37,573 nucleotides of DNA from Leptolyngbya sp. Heron Island J (GCF_000482245.1 NZ_AWNH01000068.1:1-37573), one strand, 5' to 3'. Shown: positions 6,529 to 14,883, counted from the stretch's first letter. Notes: generated by a model not told the origin, from the sequence alone. Program-made: numbers and translations.

Positions 6529-6553
6529 AGTCCATGGATAACCTCCATGGACT
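6529..6553. terminator. Bidirectional terminator between par and hicB loci
   Basis: AGTCCATGGA (6529-6538) and TCCATGGACT (6544-6553) form a perfect 10-bp stem with a TAACC loop. On the minus strand the stem is followed by TTTTC. On the plus strand it is followed by CTTGTTT. It separates the plus-strand par operon from the minus-strand hicB locus. Confidence 0.7.
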
Positions 6554-6753
6554 CTTGTTTAGGTAGTAGCTAGCTACCTAGAAGTACACAAGTATGAGAG
6601 ATGTTTCATGTAAAACGCATCATGCTCTAGAGAAGAAAACAATTGTGTCAGACAGACCACGTCAAAGGGCCATAGATATTAAGCAGCCCATGTTAATTGT
6701 CCAACAATCCCATCAGCGACAAAGTAAAGACTTAAACTCTTTATTCTCCACAT

Positions 6754-7125
6754 TCAATTCATGGCATACGAATTGAAGTTTCGAAAGCTTCCTACATTTT
6801 CATCAATAGTTTTCCCAATGATTTGATCCATCAGTGCATTTATCGATAATCCTGCTTGCGCAGCTGCAATGCTGAGAGCTCGGTGTCTTTCTTTAGTTGT
6901 CCTGTAACTTATGTTTCCAGAGAATGGTTTATCGGGTTTTCTATTTTCTGCTTCACAGAATTCTAAGTAAGAATCTATTGCATCATGAAAAGCTTGCTTG
7001 AACTGTTTGACAGATTCACCTTCAAAAGTAATTGAGTCATTAACATCGATCACTTTACCTTTAATAAGGTCAGTTTTTTCGTCAATATCGCCGCAAGCAT
7101 TATAACCACGGTAACTTAGCAACAT
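6754..7125 (-). CDS. hicB: HicB-family antitoxin
   Basis: A 123-aa protein with the full HicB pattern of the PF05534 type. An N-terminal partial RNase H-like strand set reads MLLSYRGYNACGDID, then GKVIDVNDSITFEGESV and a helix AFHDAIDSYLEFCE. The KPFSGNISYR hinge follows, then a C-terminal RHH helix pair ERHRALSIAAAQ/GLSINALMDQII. It would neutralise a HicA mRNA interferase and repress its own promoter. The start at 7125 is chosen because AGGGAGGA sits seven bases upstream of this ATG. The reading frame is also open for another 189 codons upstream, which is unusual. No canonical hicA is adjacent, and the candidate partner is at 7696-8013. Confidence 0.8.
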   Translation of the reverse strand: MLLSYRGYNACGDIDEKTDLIKGKVIDVNDSITFEGESVKQFKQAFHDAIDSYLEFCEAENRKPDKPFSGNISYRTTKERHRALSIAAAQAGLSINALMDQIIGKTIDENVGSFRNFNSYAMN

Positions 7126-7692
7126 TATTTTTCCTCCCTCTGACACAACAAAGGGTATCTTCTTTAACTTGACTTTGACCTCTTTGTACAGCTTCAACAT
7201 CCAGTTGATGTCTAATCCTGAAATATCATCAGGTGGTACATCAAGATATAGAGCAACAGTCTCAGATAGTGTCAATGACATCCTGAAGAACTTCAGTAAT
7301 GGTCCCCGTAATGATTCCTGCGATGGTGGACTGAAGTAGTTCGGAGCTGAAACCAGCCATGATTCCTCTGATAGTTCCCACTCTGGTTTCAGCCGTGATT
7401 CCTCTGGTGGTTCCCACGTTGGTTTCATCGTGCGCATCTTGAATGGGCGCGGGTTCGACCTTAACTCTTTTTCCATTGTGTTCATCTTGAGTAGTCGCGG
7501 GTATAGCTCTGCCAAAACTCCTAAAAGTAATAGACAGAACGCCAAGATTATCTCAAAGGACGCAAAGCTTATCTGAAAAAACTTATGTCTCATCTCAATC
7601 TGTACTTGACGGCAAGAATGCTCGTAAATAATCCAAATGACAGATCTATTTGAAACGAGAGGAGTAAGGGGAAGAAGGCTTCCCCACCCCAA
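7126..7692 (-). other. Open frame upstream of and in frame with HicB
   Basis: The HicB reading frame continues without a stop from 7692, encoding up to 189 residues. These include a strongly hydrophobic segment (IILAFCLLLLGVLAEL, about residues 48-63). A Pro/Glu/Trp-rich region with imperfect internal repeats follows (WEPPEESRLKPEWELSEESW). Possible starts are 7692 and the internal Met at 7593. It may be a separate small membrane protein truncated by fusion, an N-terminal membrane-anchor extension of HicB, or a chance open frame. I recognise no family. The strong ribosome binding site inside it argues that HicB is made independently. Confidence 0.35.
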
Positions 7693-7695
7693 TCG

Positions 7696-8013
7696 TCAGT
7701 TCAAACAGTCATCCCTAAAACCTGCGGACATGAGCATATGGCGCAAATCACTAAGAAACATCTCCCCAGCATAAAAAGACTTAAGAGGTGTAATAAGGAT
7801 TGGAGCCCTAGAACCGTTGATAGATAAGGCTATTTGCCAAAATCCACGGTTCCGATCTGCTCGCACCCGACCACCAAGAGCAATGATTAAGCTCTCGACA
7901 TCAGCAAAAGGTATTCCTGCGGACTGACCATTCACAACAGCTGTTAACGTTGCTAGTTGCTCTGCTTCCAGCCTGTCCAGTAAAGGACGAATGGTCTCGC
8001 AGCTAATTGTCAT
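7696..8013 (-). CDS. HicA-like (double-stranded RNA-binding-fold) protein
   Basis: A 105-aa protein. Its C-terminal 60 residues follow the HicA layout: helix ADVESLIIALGGRV, strands around RGFWQIALSI and PILITPLKSF, then helix LSDLRHMLMSAGF. HicA toxins carry a catalytic His in a GS-x-H motif at the second strand. Here that position reads GFW, so either the activity is lost or the family is different. The first 35 residues are an extra helix. ATG 8013 was preferred to the TTG at 8055. Its upstream region has a repeated 17-mer. As a neighbour of HicB it may be the toxin partner, but I rate this as tentative. Confidence 0.45.
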   Translation of the reverse strand: MTISCETIRPLLDRLEAEQLATLTAVVNGQSAGIPFADVESLIIALGGRVRADRNRGFWQIALSINGSRAPILITPLKSFYAGEMFLSDLRHMLMSAGFRDDCLN

Positions 8014-8044
8014 TTGGTCAAAACATCCCTCATAGCTGTGTACT

Positions 8045-8090
8045 TGTGATAGCAAAAACTGATGTCATATAAATGTGATAGCAAAAACTG
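8045..8090 (-). promoter_or_regulatory. 17-bp direct repeats at the HicA-like gene start
   Basis: TGTGATAGCAAAAACTG occurs at 8045-8061 and 8074-8090 (29-bp period) immediately upstream of, and overlapping, the 5' part of the minus-strand gene. This is the place for an operator. HicB-type RHH proteins bind repeated sites in such promoters. It could alternatively be an iteron pair. Confidence 0.55.
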
Positions 8091-8296
8091 TTAGCATCGT
8101 CAATGACACAAAAGAGTGATCAAGTAGAGGTCTTACAGACTAGCAGGGGCTAGGGGCTGCAAACGTGTCTAACTTATGTACTTTGCGTGATTACAGCTGT
8201 AGTATCTGATGAGGCCTGAAATGGCATCTGACGTACATAACTACGTCTACTATATCTACGCTGACAGTGCGTCACCAAAGTTAGAGCCTTGCTGAA

Positions 8297-9178
8297 ATGG
8301 ATTTACACCGTGTTGGTCGTTGGCTATGGGTGCAACGCCCCTCTCAAAAACAGGTTTATAAATATTTAAAAACAGGTATTGCTTATCTATTTGTATTTGG
8401 ATTAGTATTTGGCCTTGTTTTTCTGGCTCTATTGAGTGAAACCCGTTTAATGGGTGAGCCCTTGAGTACTGTTCCAGATTTTATAAATGCGCTTAGAAAT
8501 TCTGGGTTACTTGGTGTGCTCGAAAGCGTCTCAATCATCACTGGCATTATTATCTTTTTACTATCAGGGGCACGTCAAGCTAAACAGCGGAGTCATTATG
8601 AAGCCTGGCTTGTTCTGGATATAGCGGAAGGAAAAGAAACAAGCTACGCCAGAATACGAGCGCTAACCGATCTGAATAGCGATAATATTCCTCTTATTGG
8701 ACTAGATGCAGCCGGAGCTGATCTAGATAATATTCAATTAGAAAATGCGGATCTAAGTCGTGCCAGCCTTGAAAAGGCTAGCTTTCAAAGAGCATCCTTA
8801 AAAGCCACACGCTTTTGGTATTGCGGTTTAAAGGACGCCAATTTCACCTTGGCTAGGCTGGAATTGGCTGATTTCTATGTGGCTAACCTGACCAGGGCTA
8901 AATTCAACGGGGCATATTTGAATGGTGCTAGATTTTCGGGGGCTACATTGAGTAATACGAATTTTTCAGGGTCTGACTTAAGAGAAAGCTGTTTTGAAGA
9001 CAACGATTTGCAATCAACTATTTTTAAGGATGCCAACCTGCATAGTGCTGACTTTCGAGGTTCGACCAATATTCCTCTTCTAGAAGTACTAAAAGCTAAG
9101 AACTGGAAACGTGCGCTATTTTCACCGTCAACGCGACGCCAGCTAGATGCATTGAGTCAGGCTCAGTCATCTGGTTAG
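8297..9178 (+). CDS. Pentapeptide-repeat membrane protein
   Basis: A 293-aa protein with two transmembrane helices near the N-terminus (about 25-48 and 71-91) and a helical linker. A right-handed quadrilateral beta-helix of A(D/N)LXX-type pentapeptides follows, from about 136 to 256 (ADLDN, ADLSR, ASLEK, ASFQR, ANFTL, ADFYV, ANLTR, AKFNG and so on). Such proteins are very common in cyanobacteria. Their role is generally unknown, although some soluble relatives mimic DNA and inhibit gyrase. The domain probably faces the cytoplasm. It stands alone, flanked by genes on the other strand, with its own upstream region of about 240 bp. Confidence 0.9.
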   Translation: MDLHRVGRWLWVQRPSQKQVYKYLKTGIAYLFVFGLVFGLVFLALLSETRLMGEPLSTVPDFINALRNSGLLGVLESVSIITGIIIFLLSGARQAKQRSHYEAWLVLDIAEGKETSYARIRALTDLNSDNIPLIGLDAAGADLDNIQLENADLSRASLEKASFQRASLKATRFWYCGLKDANFTLARLELADFYVANLTRAKFNGAYLNGARFSGATLSNTNFSGSDLRESCFEDNDLQSTIFKDANLHSADFRGSTNIPLLEVLKAKNWKRALFSPSTRRQLDALSQAQSSG

Positions 9179-9287
9179 AAAAATAAATTCAAGACAACAG
9201 TAGTGCTGATCTAAATTTGAGACCAAATTAAAAGCCTCATCCAGACGGACAAGGCTTAATTGCTATACAGTTGGCCTAACATAACTC

Positions 9288-9602
9288 CTAGGGAGTAATT
9301 TGAGACAGAGCGTCCAAAACATATCGAACCGTCAGATCAAGCGCGGCACCAAGGTCCCATACTAAGAGATAGGTCCTGCGGTAACCTAACAGCGCCAACT
9401 TCAATCGATTAGATAAAAGCGCTTCAAGATATGTCATCTCTTCAGGTCCAGTCGCCAAAGCAAATGGTAGGATGTACCACCGAATAATTGGGGACTGTTT
9501 TAAGAGATCATCAACCTCTTCTGGACTAAGCTCCTGAAACAGGTTGCCACTGTCGTAACCTGGAGAGGAAGGCGTTGACACGTTCGAGTAGCTCAACTCC
9601 AT
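9288..9602 (-). CDS. Hypothetical protein overlapping the padR 3' end
   Basis: A protein of about 104 aa. The part after the padR stop has protein-like composition: ELSPEEVDDLLKQSPIIRWY, EEMTYLEALLSNRLKLALLG and a helical end LDLTVRYVLDAL. Its frame contains no start codon after the padR stop. Translation must therefore begin inside padR, at ATG 9602 or GTG 9581, with an overlap of 55-77 bp. That implies coupled expression with the regulator. I recognise no family. A helical small partner of the PadR protein is one possibility. Confidence 0.5.
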   Translation of the reverse strand: MELSYSNVSTPSSPGYDSGNLFQELSPEEVDDLLKQSPIIRWYILPFALATGPEEMTYLEALLSNRLKLALLGYRRTYLLVWDLGAALDLTVRYVLDALSQITP

Positions 9603-9951
9603 CGTCAGTGAGAAAGTAGTAGACCCGCTTTGCTCCACCTCCGAGGGCATCACCTTCGTAGGAATCAATCCATCCTTTCCGTTTGAGTTTTTTGAGAGTT
9701 GAGTAGAGCGTTCCGGTGGAAACCTGCTCAGCTCCTCTACTGCAGGCATTGATTGAGCGTTGCAGATCGAGTCCGTAGCATCCACTCTGCCCTGTTCCTT
9801 CGATTGCCCATAAGAAGAGCAATTCGCGTTGTGCAGGTAATCGTGTTGTTTGTTTGTCGTCATGGCATTTTTGGGTATGCCCTACCCCTTTCGAGGTACC
9901 TGGATCTGGGCTGGCTCTTCCAGGCGGCCTTTTTGAAACCGTTGTCTCCAT
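9526..9951 (-). CDS. PadR-family transcriptional regulator
   Basis: A 141-aa winged-helix repressor. The core runs from about residue 40 (QRELLFLWAIEG) through GCYGLDLQRSI, the recognition helix QVSTGTLYSTLKKLKRKGWI and the wing KRVYYFLTDDGVELLERV. The phrase GTLYSTLKKLKRKGWI is characteristic of PadR. A basic, Pro-rich N-terminal tail precedes it. The ATG at 9951 is chosen because AGGGGG lies about eight bases upstream. The longer frame to 10002 would need a TTG. Long inverted repeats at 10069-10123 and 10147-10194 in the upstream region are candidate operators. The ligand and targets are not visible. Confidence 0.82.
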   Translation of the reverse strand: METTVSKRPPGRASPDPGTSKGVGHTQKCHDDKQTTRLPAQRELLFLWAIEGTGQSGCYGLDLQRSINACSRGAEQVSTGTLYSTLKKLKRKGWIDSYEGDALGGGAKRVYYFLTDDGVELLERVNAFLSRLRQWQPVSGA

Positions 9952-10068
9952 TAGAAATACCCCCTTTTTTATGTGGGTTCGATGCGCTGGACTTTTCCCC
10001 AAAGGAATAAGTCGTGTTCGTTAGTCATTCACCCCTTGTTGCCAACAGAAGTGATCTCAGATAACGCG

Positions 10069-10194
10069 CTAGTTTCGGTCTATAGAACGGTTTTCGCAAC
10101 AAAACCCGAATAACTGAAACTAGCAAGGGTCTCTGGATATCACTTGAATAAATATTAGCTTACAAACTAAATACTTGCAAACCTAATATTTATT
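10069..10194 (-). promoter_or_regulatory. Inverted repeats upstream of padR
   Basis: CTAGTTTC (10069-10076) pairs with GAAACTAG (10116-10123). Nested inside are GGTTTT (10089-10094) and AAAACC (10101-10106). Further upstream, AATAAATATTAG (10147-10158) and CTAATATTTATT (10183-10194) are exact 12-bp inverted repeats 24 bp apart. The stretch 9952-10318 has no gene. PadR autoregulation at these sites is inferred from position. Confidence 0.45.
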
Positions 10195-10318
10195 AGTTCA
10201 AATATATTGCTATGCGCTAAGCTTACGGGTTTTGCGTACGGAGCCAATCAGATGTATTGGTTTCAGTTCAATCGCTCGCCGGAAAACAAACCAATAAATA
10301 AAGCGCAATAGCTAAAAC

Positions 10319-10366
10319 AAAGCGAGTGGTAGTTGTGGGGTTAACTCAACAACTACCACTCGCTTT
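10319..10366 (-). terminator. Strong terminator after the 86-aa gene
   Basis: AAAGCGAGTGGTAGTTGT (10319-10336) and its exact complement (10349-10366) make an 18-bp stem with a 12-base loop. Read on the minus strand the stem ends GCTTTGTTTT, suiting termination of the minus-strand gene at 10454-10714. It also has TTTT on the plus strand. Confidence 0.85.
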
Positions 10367-10453
10367 TAGGACTGATTTACCCCCGGATACTTGCCTAGTT
10401 CATGGGTTACGCCAGCTCCGGTGCTGGTATCGTGGTTCCACTAGGTCAGGCCG

Positions 10454-10714
10454 TTATAATTCAGATTCTTCTTCACGGATTTCTTGAAGCCATCCGATTT
10501 CACCAGCGACACCTTCAAGGTCAGCGGTTACTTCTATAAGTGTTGATAGTCCGAATTCGTTCAGGATTTGTGCTGTACCGGTGCCGTCTGGCAGATTGAG
10601 ATCTCCAACCAGGTACTCAAGAGCGCTTAGCGTATGGGCTAAACCATAGGTTTTGATGAGGTTTTCGAGAATAGCGCGGCAGCTAATCTCTTTTGGGTGA
10701 TCTGGGTGATCCAT
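10454..10714 (-). CDS. Hypothetical 86-aa acidic helical protein
   Basis: A small acidic protein of unknown function (MDHPDHPKEISCRAILENLI, then AHTLSALEYLVGDL, and a C-terminal EIGWLQEIREEESEL). Its helical, cysteine-poor composition and clean start support a real gene. It is separated from the upstream operon by a hairpin (10806-10831) and followed by a strong terminator, so it may be its own unit or the operon's last, partially read-through gene. Confidence 0.6.
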   Translation of the reverse strand: MDHPDHPKEISCRAILENLIKTYGLAHTLSALEYLVGDLNLPDGTGTAQILNEFGLSTLIEVTADLEGVAGEIGWLQEIREEESEL

Positions 10715-10805
10715 TGCAGTGACAGGTTGATGATTTTCTTGGAACGTAGAGGCATTGGAAGGTAAATTGGAATCGCTCAGGATTTCCGTGACAGGTTACC
10801 TGGGT

Positions 10806-10831
10806 ATGAGGGCTGTTGGAGCAGCCCTCAT
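10806..10831 (-). terminator. Hairpin downstream of the ATPase operon
   Basis: ATGAGGGCTG (10806-10815) and CAGCCCTCAT (10822-10831) form a perfect 10-bp stem with a six-base loop. It lies 23 bp after the stop of the last operon gene (10854). There is no T-run on the minus strand, so it may stabilise mRNA or be a weak terminator. Confidence 0.5.
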
Positions 10832-10853
10832 TTAGATGCACTGATGAAAACTT

Positions 10854-11426
10854 TTAGGAATCTTTTTGACGATAGGACTCAAGCAAAGACTTAATTACAG
10901 CTTCCTCGGCTTCGTTTCCCTTTTGCTCTCGGTCCTGGGCTTCAATATTCAAACTAATTAAGCGTCTATATCCTGTCTCTATCAAGTCAGCAATATCGTG
11001 TTTGATCCCTAGATTAGATGTTGCCCAGTCAATATAGTCAGTATCGGTTAACGAATGAAAGTCAGTCACAGATGTGCATTCTTTCGGTTGAGTGTTTATC
11101 CAAACGGCGGGGACATTTCCAATTAATGCTGTGAGAACGGCAAGCTGATCAAGCGCACCACGTATTGAGAAAAACGTTAGCTGTAAATCATACGCATTGT
11201 TAGCTGGGGCAGTAATTAAAACGATCCCTTGATATTTGCTTAATTCATCACCATATTCCTCAGTCAATTTCGTTAGTGAAGAAAAAGATTTTTTACTCGT
11301 GTGATCTTCACTAGGAGCTTGGCTATACATCAGCAAACCGAGCACATTTTCTGGTTGTAAGCAAAGTGCTTTAGACACAGCATAATAGCCGTTATCATTC
11401 ATGCTTGAGTAGACAGTAAATTTCAT
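10854..11426 (-). CDS. Hypothetical 190-aa protein, last gene of ATPase operon
   Basis: A soluble alpha/beta protein of no family I recognise. A first strand (MKFTVYSSMNDNGYYAVSKA) and a central hydrophobic strand (YQGIVLITAP) precede a long helix (GALDQLAVLTALIGNVPAVW). The C-terminus is acidic and helical. The TAATG overlap with the upstream T5orf172 gene (TAA 11426-11428, ATG 11424-11426) shows translational coupling. Context suggests an accessory of the membrane-ATPase module. Confidence 0.65.
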   Translation of the reverse strand: MKFTVYSSMNDNGYYAVSKALCLQPENVLGLLMYSQAPSEDHTSKKSFSSLTKLTEEYGDELSKYQGIVLITAPANNAYDLQLTFFSIRGALDQLAVLTALIGNVPAVWINTQPKECTSVTDFHSLTDTDYIDWATSNLGIKHDIADLIETGYRRLISLNIEAQDREQKGNEAEEAVIKSLLESYRQKDS

Positions 11427-11989
11427 TATTTAATCACCTTCCATTGGAACGTTTTTTTACCTGTTTCTTCATTGCACGCTATGTTCTTGCAATTGACTGT
11501 GACTTTTCCTGACTTATTTGGTCTCTTGACTTTATATGTATTGCAAGAACCACCGCAGTTAGGACAAGTTGTACCTTCTTCTAGCGCTTTTTCAAGGTTT
11601 GTCTGAGTTATCAAATCGCTCTCAACTTCCTTTAGTTGATAAGTAGTTAATTGGTGGTGAATACTGTCAAGTTCACTCTTTTGAGAGTGATAGTCAGATT
11701 CGACTAATTTTAGTATTTCGATGCCATCTATTACATGCCTCTTATCGAGTGAAAACCATTCTCCAATTACCCGGTATTTAGCGAACCTTTCGTGTAATGT
11801 TTTTTCGGCTAGATGCATATCCAAGCATCTAGCGTAATGTACGGGATAAACCTTGAACGCACAACCTGTTTGTATTCCCTTAAGCCTTAATTGAGGGGTT
11901 AAGGAAATACCTATTTTGTATCTATCTGTACCCTGTGCATTAAAGATATAGACAAAGCCTTCCCCGTGTCTTGTGTCTTGATTTTTCAT
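11426..11989 (-). CDS. T5orf172 (GIY-YIG-like) protein with C-terminal zinc ribbon
   Basis: A 187-aa protein. Residues 11-90 match the T5orf172/MUG113 branch of the GIY-YIG nuclease fold: FVYIFNAQGTDRYKIGIS, R35, HLAEKTLHERF with E62 and H66, and IGEWFSL. Residues 141-185 form a Cys4 zinc ribbon (C142, C145, C167, C172) ending KTFQWKV. The ribbon is clearly homologous to the C-terminal ribbon of the ATPase encoded immediately upstream (gap 2 bp). A DNA-nicking or DNA-binding role is plausible for the fold, although many T5orf172 proteins are uncharacterised. The shared ribbon suggests that both proteins recognise the same nucleic acid or partner. Confidence 0.75.
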   Translation of the reverse strand: MKNQDTRHGEGFVYIFNAQGTDRYKIGISLTPQLRLKGIQTGCAFKVYPVHYARCLDMHLAEKTLHERFAKYRVIGEWFSLDKRHVIDGIEILKLVESDYHSQKSELDSIHHQLTTYQLKEVESDLITQTNLEKALEEGTTCPNCGGSCNTYKVKRPNKSGKVTVNCKNIACNEETGKKTFQWKVIK

Positions 11990-11991
11990 CT

Positions 11992-14139
11992 TTACTTAGC
12001 TCTTGCTGTTGGATTCCACTTGAATGTTTTTGTTTCGCATTCTGTGTTTTTACACTTAGGAAAAACGTTGCCTAATCCATTGGGTTTTCGTTTGGCGTAG
12101 CTCGCGGTATGAGTGCCACATTGGGGACAGTGGGTACCCGCTTCTAGGAGTGCCGATAGGTCAACCGTTAGGGCTCCCGTTGTACTGTTTGCGGTTGTAG
12201 CGCTTTCGGCAGTTCCGGTCGCAACCGCTTGGTCTAACTGCGTTCCACTTGTAGAACCTGTTCGCGGTTGCGCGGTGCTAGCCTCCCGATTCTGGGGTAG
12301 CTCAGTTTTGCTTTTGGCGCTGCTGTAGTGCCCAGGTGGGGGACATAACCCCATAAACACATCGTGAGGTTTAGCCGGATTAAAGAACAAGTAGATGAAC
12401 TCTTGAGGAACCCGATAATCATCTGGCTTTCCTTTTTTGAGTTTATTTACTTCTGCTAACCGTGCTTTGTATTCTGCTTTTAGTTTGGCTTTTAATTCGC
12501 TGGGGACATCCTCAAGTAAAGCCCCATCATCCCTATTATTTAAAGCTTCAGAAATACAGTTACCTAGCAGCAAAGATGATGTGTTAAAGAAGTCATTTTT
12601 TCTTAAATTAATGTCGCTAGGTAGGGGTGATTGCGTCACGCAAAGCAGCTTAAGCTTATGCTCACGACCGGCTTTTAGCATCAACTTAACGTTATTCTTG
12701 AAAGCCTTTGGCGTATACTTTTTATTCTCCGAAACCTCAGCTAATCCATAAAGTAGTTCGAGTTCATCAAAGACATGAAATTGTGGATCAAACTTTGGTA
12801 AAGCTGTCTTGCTTCTGATCGCATCCTTAACCTTATTAACCCGATACATGATGGCGGGAATTAAGTTAAACAGATGCTCTAGACATTCAGCACCTAGGTG
12901 TTGGGGTTCAATGTCACCCCAATTTTCAGGCTCGGTTACCTTCGGGTCACTCGCTTCATAGCCATTTGGATAATCCCGCGCGAGGTAGTTGATCAAGTTA
13001 CCCAGCGTTACTGATTTTCCTGAGTTTGAAGGAGCGGCAATACGGATATGAATAGAGGCATCAAGTGCTGACTCTAAGCGGCTTAGCGGGGGATTAACAA
13101 TAGCAATCGCTTTGTCCGCAGCTCGGCCTGATTTGTCTTGACTGAGTTGGACTGTGATTTTAATAAACCCATTCTCAATCTCAGCAATAGGGAGATCAGT
13201 CAGTCCTAAGTGGAGTTGAACGGCCTCTAACTGGTCCGTGACGGTTTTCAAATCGCAATTAATAGCTTCATAAAAGATGGGCGTTCGACCATAATGGACA
13301 GTCCCAATAGACTGACAACTAAGAACAACACCCCGACCATTTAGGAAAGCCTGAATCTTGTTGGCTACCTGGGCCTCATAGGTGTTGAACTGAAATGTTT
13401 TGGGGGCCTGTAGCTTAGCTACCATTTCCTTTTGTGCTGCCAGCTCCTGAGCCATGGCATTGATCTCACGGCTCAGCCGTTCTAGAACTCCGTTCACCTG
13501 CCCCCGTTCATCCGCCAGCACCTGATCACGGGTATCGATGGCCTTTTCTGCAGCTGCGGTCAGCTTCTTGTTATGTTCTTCTTTGATGGCAACCGCTTTC
13601 TTAGCCGTATCGGTAACCTGGCCCATTTTGATGGTGTACTCAGACTGGACAGCCGCTTTATCCGCCAGGGCTGCTTCTAGCTTGGCTTGCATGGATGCAA
13701 CCGCCTTCTCAGCTTTACTATCAGCGATGCGGGTTTGCTCTATCAAGATGCGGTCTTTGTAGGTCTGCTCTCTAAGGTCAAGCGCTTTTTTATCGGCCTT
13801 TAGCTGCCCCTGGAATGTGATTAATTTGGTTTCAGCCTGGTCTAGTTCCTTTTGAGATTTGGAAAGGGCTTCTAATTGTTGCTCTAGCTGGCGTTGCTCG
13901 CTCTCAAACTGGGTCTTATCTACCTGGGCTGCTTTCAAGGCTGCAGCGTTCTTACGTTTTGATATTTGCTCTGTGGTAGCAGCGGCTAGAAGGCCCACTA
14001 AGCCACAGTCACCGATGCGGGTAGCAATGGGGTTGCCTGTTAGAGAAAGCGTCGCTGAGACTCCCACAGCCGCCAGCCAAATCGAAATCAGAGGCTTTCT
14101 AGTGATAGCGGTACCGACTGATTGAAGTATTTGTGTCAT
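11992..14139 (-). CDS. Membrane-anchored coiled-coil P-loop ATPase (HerA/FtsK-like)
   Basis: A 715-aa predicted DNA-translocating or assembly ATPase. N-terminal membrane segments lie at about 16-36 and 43-57. An uninterrupted Lys/Glu/Ala coiled coil spans 58-245. The ATPase region includes Walker A IAAPSNSGKSVTLG (K375), Walker B FHVFDELELL (D458, E459), a GREHK box at 491 and a sensor-like LLCVTQSPLP. A low-complexity Thr/Ala linker (608-660) precedes a C-terminal Cys4 ribbon (C671, C674, C696, C701). The P-loop and QSP sensor resemble the HerA/FtsK/VirD4 pumps. The long coiled coil before the motor, in place of a FtsK beta domain, is unusual. It lies between the 218-aa helical gene and the T5orf172 gene in one operon. 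Conjugation, packaging or partition roles are all possible. Confidence 0.75.
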   Translation of the reverse strand: MTQILQSVGTAITRKPLISIWLAAVGVSATLSLTGNPIATRIGDCGLVGLLAAATTEQISKRKNAAALKAAQVDKTQFESEQRQLEQQLEALSKSQKELDQAETKLITFQGQLKADKKALDLREQTYKDRILIEQTRIADSKAEKAVASMQAKLEAALADKAAVQSEYTIKMGQVTDTAKKAVAIKEEHNKKLTAAAEKAIDTRDQVLADERGQVNGVLERLSREINAMAQELAAQKEMVAKLQAPKTFQFNTYEAQVANKIQAFLNGRGVVLSCQSIGTVHYGRTPIFYEAINCDLKTVTDQLEAVQLHLGLTDLPIAEIENGFIKITVQLSQDKSGRAADKAIAIVNPPLSRLESALDASIHIRIAAPSNSGKSVTLGNLINYLARDYPNGYEASDPKVTEPENWGDIEPQHLGAECLEHLFNLIPAIMYRVNKVKDAIRSKTALPKFDPQFHVFDELELLYGLAEVSENKKYTPKAFKNNVKLMLKAGREHKLKLLCVTQSPLPSDINLRKNDFFNTSSLLLGNCISEALNNRDDGALLEDVPSELKAKLKAEYKARLAEVNKLKKGKPDDYRVPQEFIYLFFNPAKPHDVFMGLCPPPGHYSSAKSKTELPQNREASTAQPRTGSTSGTQLDQAVATGTAESATTANSTTGALTVDLSALLEAGTHCPQCGTHTASYAKRKPNGLGNVFPKCKNTECETKTFKWNPTARAK

Positions 14140-14219
14140 GATTCGTAAGTTCCTTTTTACTTAGTCGTTTGAGGGAATAGGGCGGTCTAGCCAGTGCCAA
14201 CTATCTAGACCGCTTACCA

Positions 14220-14876
14220 CTAGACCGAGACAGTTGGGGCTGCACTTTTCAGAGAGTCAAAATCGTTTGATGATGCGATTAGTCGAGAGTTATTAGCCGC
14301 TCGGATGCCTTGCACCTCTAGGGCTGCACCCTCAATCAGAGCGTTGCCGCGCTCGGCTTCGATCTCCAGTAACTTGCGGGCGGTCAGGTTTTTAACTCCC
14401 TGGGTTTGAGTCTCGATCAAGATCCCTTCAGTCTTGGCAGTGATCAGTTCACCTACTTGGATGGCCTGCTGAAGTTTCAGCCCTTCATTAGCAATATTCT
14501 GATATTTGACTTGAGTCTGAGCTTGAATCAATGCTGCATCGGCGTAATGCCCTTCGATACGCTCAGTGACGATGTAATTCTTGGCTACCAGCTCACCCAC
14601 TTCTAACGCACGGGACTGCTCAACAGCTTGTTGTTTCAGTGCCTGATAAGTCGCCTCATCGTAACCGGGGATAGTGTCAGGGGGTGTGAACGGATCATCC
14701 GGGGCATAATCAGCTGCCTTAAAGAGGCTATTCACCCGTTGTTCAGTATCTTGTTGATTGCCCCGTGTATCGGCTAGGAATTGCTCAGTTTCAGCCAAAA
14801 TTTGCCGGGCAATCTGATCACGCTCGGCTTCATTTCCAAGTTGAATTTGTTCAAGAATATCGTTATCAATTTGCAT
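14220..14876 (-). CDS. Hypothetical 218-aa helical protein of ATPase operon
   Basis: A soluble, Gln/Glu/Ala-rich, almost wholly helical protein. Its start is acidic (MQIDNDILEQIQLGNEAERD). The last half has repeated patterns such as VGELVAKNYIVTERIEG and VGELITAKTEGILIETQTQG, which look like an internal duplication. There is no signal peptide or TM segment. It could be a rod, scaffold or chaperone for the coiled-coil ATPase encoded 80 bp downstream, but no family is recognised. It begins 8 bp after the last micro membrane protein stop. Confidence 0.65.
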   Translation of the reverse strand: MQIDNDILEQIQLGNEAERDQIARQILAETEQFLADTRGNQQDTEQRVNSLFKAADYAPDDPFTPPDTIPGYDEATYQALKQQAVEQSRALEVGELVAKNYIVTERIEGHYADAALIQAQTQVKYQNIANEGLKLQQAIQVGELITAKTEGILIETQTQGVKNLTARKLLEIEAERGNALIEGAALEVQGIRAANNSRLIASSNDFDSLKSAAPTVSV

Positions 14877-14883
14877 CGTGTTG

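Noticed and set aside
6594-6776. 60-aa plus-strand ORF
   Set aside because: It overlaps the end of hicB on the other strand, has no clear ribosome binding site and has random-looking composition.
7126-7692. 312-aa full-length HicB fusion as the main product
   Set aside because: A strong ribosome binding site directly before ATG 7125 and the normal HicB length of the downstream part favour a separate 123-aa HicB. The extension is listed as uncertain.
9288-9863. 191-aa minus-strand ORF taken at full length
   Set aside because: The first 87 codons lie in an alternative frame of padR and are Ser/Thr/Gln-rich shadow sequence. Only the part from about 9602 looks like a protein.
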